64,000 bases of DNA. Source: Zygnema cylindricum. Taxonomy: Eukaryota > Streptophyta > Zygnematophyceae > Zygnematales > Zygnemataceae. Each line of letters begins with the position of its first letter. The stretch's first letter is position 1. The stretch spans positions 38,557 through 102,556 of the forward strand of contig JBBHKE010001879.1 in assembly GCA_037447655.1 (NCBI GenBank), read 5' to 3'. The translations under genes were made by a program, and so were the position numbers. This document shows, piece after piece, positions 47,474 through 57,609 of the stretch. The notes beneath the pieces were generated by a model. That model was not told the origin of the DNA and made no database searches. It saw only the letters and a program-made list of their open reading frames with translations.

Positions 47474-48095
47474 TACACCGCGAATCGTAATTAGAGTAAA
47501 TTACTCTAATTCGGTCGCTCGAAATTTCGACTCTATCACATCAAATAGAGTAATCGATTCTAATTTTTTCATTATTCTAATTTAGGTGTGGTTTAATTAG
47601 CGTAAAAAATTATAATATAGGCTCTTTTGAAATAGTGTGGAGTACGGACGACGTCTGACCGTGCAAAAATGTACTTTTATAAGTAAAAAGGTACAAATAA
47701 TGAGTTAATAGAATCGCGCTCGCACGTGAAATCGCACTAAACAAAAAAATCAATCACATCGAAAAAAATCCGTTCGCATAACTCTCGTCCGTCGACAGCA
47801 TCGTCGTCAGTGTGAACATTAACTGACATTCAATGCGACAAATATTATTAGCGTCATAATGACGTCAATACTATACCGGACTGACACATTTTGTACGTCT
47901 ACGTAATTTAGTGTTCATAATTATCGCGCACATAATTATCGCCGACATAACCCAATATAGAATAACTAAATAAATTAGAGTAAACTTCATAGTTGAAAAA
48001 GCTCTATCACATAAATTAGCGTCAATTACTCTAATTGTTTTTTTTTGTTTTTTTACTCTAATTTTTTCATTACTCTAATTACGATTCGCGGTGTA
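47474..48095. mobile_element. B1: TA-target element, 618 bp
   Basis: The element 47476-48093 has long inverted ends, CACCGCGAATCGTAATTAG and its reverse complement ending ATTCGCGGTG, with TA on both sides. Near the ends are further TTAGAGTAA motifs in both orientations. No transposase frame. It is very similar to B2 but inverted relative to it. Confidence 0.9.
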
Positions 48096-48673
48096 CAGTC
48101 CAAAATACTTTATCAAAGCACCAATTACATGGTGACGTACCCTAAGTCCTGAGTTCTATTCAGGACATAATGCCTCTTCTGCTTTAAACCATAATTAACC
48201 CCGTCACTTCTTAACTACGAATGTACACAGTAAATTTTAAATCAGAAGGTTCTAAAACTTTGCTTTACAAATATTTCAGCCGACGTGGCCGCCAAAATAG
48301 GGCCGCAAAGCGACGGTCAACAGAGTAGACACGTCGATACAGAAAGTACAATTCTTACTTGGTCGACACGCCACTGACACACCAGTACATTCCTTACGCG
48401 TTACGCGATTCTGGCGGAACTCTAAATGAATTTGTAGTCGTCCGATATATTAGTCTCTACGGCAGAGGTTGCAAAAGTCAAAAATTTGCATAACCGAAAC
48501 CGACCGCTTTTTTTTTCTACAAAATCTGAGTAACCGACGCCCGACCGGGTTATGTCACGCTCCAAAATTGTCAACCGTTAACCGACCGACGTTTACGAAA
48601 ATAAAAGTTAACCGAAACTCGATTTCTCGCGACTAACCGTGCCCGCCCGTAACCGAAAAAGTACAAAATTAAC
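48096..48673. other. Spacer between B1 and B2, nothing recognised
   Basis: Contains repeated AACCGA/CCGACC words at about 48490-48660. No coding potential. Confidence 0.4.
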
Positions 48674-50021
48674 TACACCGCGAATCGTAATTAGAGTAAT
48701 GAAAAATTAGAGTAAAAAAACCAAAAAAAACAATTAGAGTAATGAACGCTAATTTATGTGATTGAGCTTTTTCAAATATGAAGCTTAGGGTGAAGTTCCA
48801 TTAGGACATTCTGTAATTGTACGGCCAACATTACAGAATGCTACAATTTGAACGAAATTCCATTGCGGAGAGTCTGTAATCCACGTGGTAGCAAAAATTG
48901 GTGCCACGTAGCTATAGATTTGATATTAAAAATCGTCAATGATTTTCACACCGACCAAAAATCTTCATTTGCGTACGATGTACGTGCGTACCAGGTCATT
49001 GTTCAACACAGGTTTTGTACTTTTCGCAGACGCCTTGTGAGATACCACCGCATTTCTTTAGGGTTCCTGTTTTTACGCGTGACGAATGAGCGCTGTCAGA
49101 AATAGTGTGACGAATGGGTGACAACAAAAATAGCGTTACAAAAGTGCGTTACGAAATTTCGTTTGTATTTTCTGCTGGATTTTTGAATGCGTATATCGTG
49201 TGCGAAATTTTTTGATCTCCGTTGGTTGCCATCTTGACACGTATGTTCATTATCCTACGTGTCGTGGCTGAATTTTTTCTGTAATTGGTGATGTACCTCG
49301 CGAGGTACATCACCAATTACAGACACTTTCGAAGCGAATGCTTCGCCAATAAATATCCAACGGTCACTGTTAACTCCCAGACTTTTGGAGAATATTAGCA
49401 AGATTCTCTGTAATGTTGTTTTCCGCATAAAAACAAAATAATACGTACGGCGTAGTACGGAGAGGTCGGAATTTCTGTAAACAAGCTCACTTTTCGTCTA
49501 ATGGAACTTCACCCTTACTCTAATTTATTTAGTTATTCTATATTGGGTTATGTCGGCGATAATTATGTGCGCGATAATTATGAACACTAAATTACGAAGA
49601 CGTACAAAATGTGTCAGTCCGTATAGAATTGACGTCATTATGACGCTAGTAATATTTGTCGCATTGAATGCCAGTTAATGTTCACACTGACGACGATGCT
49701 GTCGACGGACGAGAGATACGAACGGCTTTTTTTCGATGTGATTGATTTTATTGTTTAGTACTGTTTCACGTGTGAGCGCGATTCTATTAAATCATTATTT
49801 GTATCTTTTTACTTATAAAAGTACATTTTTGCACGGTGAGACGTCATCCGTACTCCACACTATTTTAAAAAAACCTATATTATAATTTTTTACGCTAATT
49901 AAACCTTACCTAAATTAGAATAATGAAAAAATTAGAATCGATTACCCTATTTGATGTGATAGACTCGAAATTTCGAGCGACTGAATTAGAGTAATCTACT
50001 CTAATTACGATTCGTGGTGTA
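48674..50021. mobile_element. B2: TA-target element, interrupted by A3
   Basis: The element 48676-50019 is flanked by TA, with ends CACCGCGAATCGTAATTAG and ATTCGTGGTG. After removing the 727-bp A3 insert and its 3-bp duplication, 614 bp remain, matching B1 (618 bp) in inverted order. Shared landmarks include ATAATTATCGC words, a GACGTCATTATGACG segment and the TCTCGTCCGTCGACAGC segment. A3 is therefore the younger insertion. Confidence 0.9.
48785..49517. mobile_element. A3: PIF/Harbinger-like MITE nested in B2
   Basis: The element 48788-49514 (727 bp) has ends GGGTGAAGTTCCATTAG and CTAATGGAACTTCACCC, perfect inverse repeats, with TTA duplicated. It looks the least mutated of the family, so probably the youngest. 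It carries a perfect 44-bp palindrome at 49279-49322 centred on CCTCGCGAGG. No transposase. Confidence 0.92.
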
Positions 50022-50060
50022 ATGTACGACGTATGAATAAGCCAAGAATTACGATTTGTC

Positions 50061-50349
50061 GCGTTCCCTTAGATTTGCGAAATGAGTAGTGTTTACTAGC
50101 GTGTCAGATTTGCGACGCTTTGTCGCGTTCCCTAAGATTTGCGAAATGAATAGTGTACTACCTTGTCAGATTTGTGACGATTTGTCGCGTTCCCTCAGAT
50201 TTGCGAAATGAATGGTGTTTAGTAGCGTGTCAGATTTGCGACTCTTTGTCGCGTTCCCTAAGATTTGCGAAATAAATAGTGTACTACCGTGTCAGATTTG
50301 TGACGCTTTGTCGCGCTCCCTAAGATTTGCGAAATGAATAGTGTACTAC
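50061..50349 (+). repeat. Tandem array of alternating 64- and 62-bp units
   Basis: About 4.6 units beginning GCG(T/C)TCCCTNAGATTTGCG. Odd units carry GTGTTTA-TAGCGTGTCAGATTTGCGAC, even units carry GTGTACTACC and TTTGTGAC. The pairwise alternation shows that the amplified unit was a ~126-bp dimer. Confidence 0.85.
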
Positions 50350-52268
50350 AAACTCAAACAAAGCGTCCATAACAAATAGATCCGTACCAAATAACGAGAA
50401 GTATCGCTGAGCGAATCTTTACGTACACGTAAATACGTCCTTTGACATAAATGCCGCTATCTTATTTATGAAATGCACCAATGCATTTGCACCAATGAAA
50501 TGACTCGTATGGCGGCGGACACTTTGAAAATATTTCACATGGATCATAACCGTACGTACCCGTATGTTTATTGTTGCGCCTCGTGTTTCGGACAATGTGC
50601 TCGATTTCCAACGGTCCATTTTCAATGCGTCATGTTCCATGCGTATTTTACATGTTGTTGTGACGAATATGCCGGTTCTCATTGCACGTGTCTAAAAGCC
50701 CATTTTTGATAAGGTTGTCTCCGCCATTAATACTGGGCTTCTTGAGGCGCATCCTTGCGATTTCTCGGGTGCACGCTTTCTCTCTTGTGGTGGACCTAGT
50801 TACGGAGCTTGGCTATTGGCTACATTGATTTTATCTACCCTCTGTTTAGCTCAATTCACCACGACCCTCAAGTTTCGGCTTTGCCTCCTTGACCAACCTT
50901 TGCTCGGCCTTCTTATTTGCTCGTGTGACCATGTTCTTGAGCAGGATGACATCCATTTGCTTTGTTGCTCCCACGGGGCGAGTTGATTCAAGTGCACGAC
51001 ACTATCCGTGACACCATCGCAATTATCGCTTATGAGGGGGAATTTTTTTCGCATGGAGGTTTCCCAAATTATTCGTTCGCGTCGGATTGATATTGTACGA
51101 CTCGATGGTGCACGTCGCATATTTGATGGCGAACCTACCTCGGATACATTTCGCCAATCAAGCGACTTGGCATGTTGGAGTCCTCGCCCGTGACCCGACT
51201 AAGAAGGAGCGTGATTATGCCCAACGCGATGTTATGGATGGCTTTATTCTGATGTCGATCTAGATATTTGGTTCTTTGGGTGTGGCTTTGGACGATTTTC
51301 TCCGTGCTTGTGGTCTGTGCTCATTGGAGCCTCGAGGACTTAGAAGCCCCATCCTGCTTCGGTCCTTAATTATGTTTATCGTCATCGTTTATCTGTGGCT
51401 TTACATCAAGTGCGATCTTCTTCTCCTCTGATCGTCTATTGCACCTTTGGGTTGTCGACGTGTTCTAAAACTCTTTCCGCGTGCTCCCCCGGTTTGGGAG
51501 CTTACGAGGTTGCTTTTCGTAGATATTTAGCTATGTCGCGGTTTGGTTGGGTCATTTTGATTTTCACACCTTGTCGGGACTTTCCTTAGGTGTTTATTGC
51601 GTCTTTGGTTGTCTTTGTTTTAACTTTACTTTTTGTTTATGTTCATTGCTTTTGCATTGCTTATCCTTGTTGTTTGCTTCCCTCCACATATAGGTTTTCA
51701 GTTTTAGCATTGCTGCCTTTTTTTGTTCCCCTGGACTCAGATGGTTTACCATCGCGCTTTTTAATAAAGTCGGTACACGCAACTTCAATTGGGTTTGGTT
51801 GGTTGCCTTACATGGAAACTGGTCACATTTTGTACTGTGTTTAATAGTTTTTGTCTCTGCTATTGGTATGAACATCCCACATGATGTCCTGTCCATGATG
51901 AACAGTAGCCACTATAAATGATGATTACCAGCATTAGATAGAAGCCTTGCATCTTACATTAAATTTCGACACCACAATCTCCCTCGAATACTAGCTTTGG
52001 TAGTTACTACACTAAAAAAACAGCCAGGCTTGGAAAAAGGGGAAACTAGAAACAAATGAAAAGCAAAAAAGGAGCAAATGGGGGATAATCATGGAAGTGA
52101 ACCGACAGTTAAGGACAGTTGAGTACGACAAATATGTTGCTGGAAATGACGGTGATTACAACCGTCACGAAATTGGAAGGAACTGGAGGCTACCTGGGGT
52201 TAACAAAATTTCAACCTATGTACACCAAAGTCAATAGTTTCAGGACTGCCGACAGTCAAGGGAATAAA
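50350..52268. other. Intergenic with possible decayed coding remnant
   Basis: Between about 50960 and 51290 pieces in different frames read VHDTIRDTIAIIAYEGEFF, RSRRIDIVRLDGARRIFDG and VLARDPTKKERDYAQRDVMD. The style recalls the region after reverse transcriptase in some plant retroelements, but no catalytic motif identifies it. The rest shows nothing recognisable. Confidence 0.3.
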
Positions 52269-52785
52269 GTCTGTTAAGAATCCAGGTTTTGGGTATGTTT
52301 TGTGTTCAGGGTTTTAGTCCTCTAAAGAGTCCAGAGTATAGGACTGTTTAGAGTCCACGGTTTTAGATTTGTTGTGCTCAGGGTTTTAGGTCTGTAAAGA
52401 GTTCAGCATTTTAGGTCAAGGGTTTTAGGGCTGTTAAGAGTCCAGGGTTTTAGGGTTGTTAAGAGCCCAGGGTTTTAGGGCTGTTAAGAGTCCAGGGTTT
52501 TAGGGCTGTTAAGAGTCCAGGGTTTTAGGGCTGTTAAGAGTCCAGGGTTTTAGGCCTGTTAATAGGCCAGGGTTTTAGCCCTGTTAAGAGCCCAGGGTTT
52601 TAGCCCTGTAAAGAGCCCAGGGTTTTAGGCCTGTTAACAGGCCAGGGTTTTAGCCCTGTTAAGAGCCGAGGGTTTTAGGCCTGTTAATAGGCCAGGGTTT
52701 TAGCCCTGTTAAGAGCCCAAGGTTTTAGGGCTGTAAAGGGTCCAGGATTTTTGCACTAAGAGTCCAAGGTTGTACACCTGTTAAG
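52269..52785 (+). repeat. 25-bp minisatellite with TTTTAGGG
   Basis: About 20 units of the form GTTAAGAGTCCAGGGTTTTAGGGCT (in part GGCCTGTTAATAGGCC). Units in the middle form palindromes such as GGCCTGTTAACAGGCC. The GGGTTTTAGGG core looks like a telomere-type repeat embedded in a longer unit. It lies ~0.8 kb beyond the stop of the response regulator gene. Confidence 0.9.
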
Positions 52786-53596
52786 GAGGTTATTGCAGTA
52801 GCTTTCCAAGGGTAAAGTTTTTGGGTAGAGTTTTAGGGTTGTGAACAGCATTCATTTCAATAGATTTTAAACCCACTAAAAATTAAGAAAATTTAAGAAA
52901 ATTTAAGAAAATCAAGAAAAAAAATACCACTGGTCCAGTCGTAAGTAGAACATTGTACATTCTCATAGCTGCATTCCTGGAAGTCGAGGCCAATCCGCCG
53001 ACATTATCAGGAGAACTTAAAAAAACAAGCTGACGCAACTATACAACATCAACCTTTCTATCTACAGTTAACTGTAATAAACCCGGAGATTGTTTCCGGG
53101 GACCAATGGAATCTGCACAGATGCCTGTGAAAACTGACACGACAGAGAACACATACATGCATGCAACCTTTCTGAAACCTAAAATAGGGTCAACAAACTA
53201 TCCATGTCGTCTTTTAGTGATTGACACTTCTTTTGCTAAAAAACTCTGCCAGAAAAACTCCCCTAAGAAGAAACACCTGCCAGATATCCAATCCCTAATA
53301 TCCGACTGCAGCATGCAAAAAATAGCTTTTGTCGGTACATGAGTGCTGTATCTCAAATTGTGTAAAAAGTCAACTTCACAATTCTGCAACTACTACCTTT
53401 ACTCTATCTCTCCCTCTCCCTCTCTGCCTCTCTCCCTCTGCATCTCTCCCTCTCCCTCTCTTTCTTTCCTTTTCTCTCTCTCTCTCTCGTTCTCTCTCCC
53501 TTTTTTTTCTCTCTCGTTTTCCCTCTCTCCTCCAACACTCAGATTCTTCTTCCCGCATCCCTGACTCAGGCTTTCCCCTATCGACACAATCCTAGA
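52786..53596. other. 3' flank of the response regulator gene
   Basis: AT-rich sequence with a CT-rich microsatellite at about 53400-53530 lying ~70 bp beyond the stop codon, probably in the 3' UTR. No other gene seen. Confidence 0.45.
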
Positions 53597-56500
53597 TCAT
53601 GATTGGAAGGACGTCTCAAATTTAGCTCTTGCAGACCTTCCTCCCTGATTCATCAGCTGATTCAAAAGAGCAGAAGAGAGGTCATTATTGCTAGCTCCTC
53701 CAGACTGCCCTAAATACTCTCCCGCAGATCCCATATTTCCATAATTTCCCAATTCATCATTCACTCCTGTCCCCTGATTGCTCTGCTGAACCCCAGCCGT
53801 TCCTGTAGCCAACTGCAACCCCGAACCACCTCCTCCCATAGAATTGCCTCCTCCTCCACCTCCGTTGTTCCCACCGTTATTCCCACCGTTGTTCCCACCA
53901 TTGTTCCCTCCAGGAGACTGACCAGCCAAACTCACTCCAACTCCCATACCACTCCCAGAATTTCGACTCGCATTTCCAGAAGCTCCTCCGAGAAAACTTA
54001 GACTCTGCATTGTAGCTAAGTTATCTGCTCCTCCCAAAGAACTTCCCAGTCGTTGTCTTGCAACTGATTCCTGTTGAGCTTGCATCAACATATTGAGATC
54101 ATAAGCCGAAAGTCCTTGTAAAGAGGATGCAAGTCCCATAGACGGACTTGAAAGAAGCCCAGAGCCTCCCCCACTCGAACCTCCACCGGTCCCGAGAGGA
54201 CCCAAAGCCGCGGCTGACTGTTGTCTTTGTTGTAAAGCTTGTAACTGAGCAAGAGTGGCTAAGGTACCGGGATCAACATTTCCGAGAGAGGTCCTGTTAA
54301 GTGTATTCAAAGTGGTCAAGCCTCCTGACACAGCGAGACCGGCTCCCAAATTAGTGGCTCCAAGTTTTCCGACTATTCGTCCACCAGGTTGTACTTGCAT
54401 TGTACCACCGAAGTTGCTTCCTTCTCCCGCGGCTTGAAAAGAAGCAACTGGATGGGGTGCAGGTTGCACACCACTCAATCTTTTCAAATAGAGACGATAT
54501 TTCTGCAAAAAAGAAAGCAACCGGTAGAATGTTAGCAATACAGCGCAAGCCATACAACCTGTGCATATAAAAAAAGGCTGCTTACGCCTTATCCTGTGTC
54601 AAACGATGAACTTTCCCCCTATTGATGGAGAGGTTGAACAAGATTATTGTGAAGTTCCTTAAGTCAAAGTTTGAAGGCCAATTATAAAAACTTAAACAGC
54701 TTAGGCCTTAGAAAGTTCCACTGCCCATCACTATGAAAGTGAAACTAGCATCAACAATACTAATTTAGGGCAAAATGACGTGGCCGACTTAAGGTCAGTA
54801 CTTTAAATAGTGCTACTAATACCATTAAATGATTTTCGGCCAAAACAAGCCGCGACTGAATCAAAGATACTAACAATCATAGCCATGGGCAGTGTACACG
54901 GCCACGATTAAACCGATGTTACGTGCAACAAAAAAGCAGCAGAATGACAAATCTTTCATAGTACATACTCTGAAAGAGAGAGAAAGAGAGAGACAGAGAA
55001 GGGGGGGGGGGAGGGAGGGAGGAAAGGAGAATGAGAGGAAGAGGCGAAGGAACAGGAGGGGGGGAGGAAACAGGAAGAGTGGGGAAAGCTAGGGAGTGAG
55101 AGAGGGGGGAAAGAGAGGGAGAGAGAGCGGGAGAGAGAGAAAGAGAGAAATAACCTGCTAGAATGAGTTTAACGAATAGCTATACCTGCAAAACTACAAA
55201 CATAAAGCAAAAGTGACTAACTTATGATAGAGGGTTTACATGGGGCCTGTCACTGGCATTACTCGCACAGTAACCATAGTATCTGTACTGAAAACTGTAC
55301 AGCTCGTACATGTTTCTGTGCGGTCACAGTGATCACTAATGTATACCCTGTAGGTGACTAACTGAACTGCAAGTGAATAATTCATAAGTGACCAACTTAC
55401 ACATGACTAACTTATAGATGGCTAACTTATAAGTGACTAACTTGTAAGTGGCTAACTCATAAGTGACTAACTTATACGTGACTGACTTAATGCATGACTA
55501 GCTTTAAAGGTGACAAACTTACCTGCAAGTGGCTAGCAACATTTTCCCTTGTCAATCCCTGCACATTCATAATCTCCAAAATTCGCTTCGGTACAGCCTC
55601 TGGAAAAACCACACAGAACTCAAAGACCAGCCATAAGTAGATGCTAAAGTAAAAGAAAGGCTAAAGGAAATAAAGGAAGAAAAACCACCAGAAAGTGCAA
55701 AAGGGGGGCGATCCTTGAACATGTGATAAGATTAGAAAAAGGCAAACTCATTTCCTAAGCAAAACCGACTTCAAAGATAGGCTTCACACATTGAGAATGA
55801 ACATTAGCTGCAGTAAAACTCACATAACAGTAGCAGGCAAATCAATGGACGAAAGGAAACAATGGTATGACATGAAAGCGAGGACCTACACCATTAACTT
55901 TTATCTCAGGTAGTAGAATATGAGTATATCTTCCAAAGCAAGGACCTATATACTTCAGTTTTATCTCAGACAGGAAACTAGGAGAATATCTTCCAAAGCA
56001 ATGACTTATATCATTCGATTTTCTCTCAGTTAAGTGGTTTAACTTCCAAAGCAAGGACCAATAACACTCAGAATTTTGTAAGATAAGTGCAAAATTGTTT
56101 ACTGTCTATTCCAAGCTTGTTCACAGCGTTCACAAACTGTTGATGAAGTTCAATTGACCACACAACTCTCGCTTTTTTCAGGCTATTTGCGTCTTCCACA
56201 GGGTCTTCCATTCCAGACTCCTTTTCTTTGCGTTTTTTGGAACTGAATTCAAGATCTCCTACAGGAGCAGCTCTTCCACTTTCGTCCCAATCTCCTGAGT
56301 TATCCTCTCTAAACGTTTCCCTGCTCTTTTTGCGGACTACATGTTGCCATATATTCCGGAGTTCCTCTATTCTGACTGGCTTGAGAAGATAATCACAGGC
56401 TCCATGTGTGATCCCCTTCATCACAGCACTTGTCTCGCCATTTGCTGACATCACTGTACGGAAATGCAACAAAAAAAAGCCATGTTCCAATAATAATTAA

Positions 56501-57609
56501 CAAATATGCATGTCAAGTACAATGTCATTCAAACAGCCATATTTTGCAATGAGAAACAAATTCGTACGTCCACTACAATATCATTCAACAAAGGCACTTA
56601 AAACAAGCAATTAGAAAAGATCAGATTATGAAGTCAATCAAATCCTTTTGAATTAAAACTTTGAAAATCAGACTTTTTGCTAACAAATCCTACTTGGCAA
56701 AAGTAGAACCTAAACGAATAAACCAGCTTTCAAAGTGACGATAGTGTTGAACAACACAAAAAAAGGAGCCATGCTTTAAAACTCACCCCCCGGTAATTAC
56801 AATAGACATCCAAATGAGTAAAAATTGTCAATACACCCTCAGATTTTGGCAGAAAAAACTTACTGATGACTGGCAAATCGAGTTCCAAACCAATGAGCTC
56901 TAAAAGCTTGAACCCATCCATGTCCGGCATGTATACATCGCTAATGACAAGGTCAAATTTGTCTTTATTCTCGCGCAAAAGTGACAGTGCAGTTGATGCT
57001 CGGCTGCATGTAGTCACTGCAATTACAGGCTTTCAAACATATTATTAAATTCTCCTAGTATTTTTAACAAAATTTCACCGAAGATTCAAAGTTTCAGCCA
57101 TGCTGACTCAAATGACACACTTATAGCGAGAACTTGTTCCTGATTTCTCCACTTAGCTTCGTGTTTCACTACATATTTTTCCTTCACATCTTTCCTTCAC
57201 ATCAAACCTGTTCTGTCAAACTGACGACGTTCAGTCATCCCTCATAACTTCACCAATAACAGCTACGATTCTTCTACATTTCTGACAGTAAATAAAACCA
57301 AATGAATGAATGCGACGAATCAGCACACAACGCACATGCAAGCTACAAGTGAGGAACATTTGAAGCTTCTGTACGGATTTCACTATATTTTATGGGCCGA
57401 CAGAAGAAGCATCTGCCTTATTGGAAACTTTTAAACTGGACACTCTTGAACGGGTAAGAACATATATTCATACCTGTATATGAACATTGCCTCAGCATTC
57501 GCTCCAAAATCATGAGACAGAGAGGATCATCGTCAACTACAAGTACTCGTAAACCAACGGGAAAAGTGTCGGTAGCCGGCATTGGTTGTCCTACTTTTAG
57601 CAGAGCCAT
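53597..57609 (-). CDS. Type-B response regulator (receiver plus GARP/Myb domain)
   Basis: Nuclear transcription factor at the end of the His-to-Asp phosphorelay, typically cytokinin signalling. Five exons on the minus strand: 57609-57474, 57016-56864, 56453-56103, 55599-55523, 54502-53597; phases agree and give about 540 residues. The receiver holds [20 protein letters not shown], the phospho-acceptor in [34 protein letters not shown] and the lysine in LLKPVR, all conserved. An acidic stretch and KKRKEKES (a likely nuclear signal) lead to the GARP domain: [40 protein letters not shown] and [15 protein letters not shown]. The last exon encodes a Gly/Asn/Ser/Gln-rich tail with NNGG repeats, which fits an activation region. 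The first ATG is used because it opens directly before the receiver. Confidence 0.95.
54719..54894. mobile_element. C-type MITE in response regulator intron 4
   Basis: 176 bp with ends CACTGCCCATCACTATGA and the inverse ending CATGGGCAGTG, TA on the right. The same end type occurs in introns of the protease and the decarboxylase. Confidence 0.75.
55330..55522 (-). repeat. ~14-16 bp minisatellite abutting the exon 4 splice donor
   Basis: On the minus strand intron 4 opens GTAAGTTTGTCACC and continues with ten or more variants of TAAGTTAGTCACTTA. The unit resembles the exon-intron border itself (CTAGCCACTTGCAG then GTAAGTT). Confidence 0.8.
55865..56065. repeat. ~65-bp tandem repeat in response regulator intron 3
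   Basis: Three to four imperfect units containing CTTCCAAAGCAAGGACCTATA and a following TTTTATCTCAG. The array ends ~40 bp from exon 3. Confidence 0.75.

Noticed and set aside
52269-52785. Interstitial telomere
   Set aside because: The unit is 25 bp with non-telomeric sequence between the TTTTAGGG words, so it is called a minisatellite.
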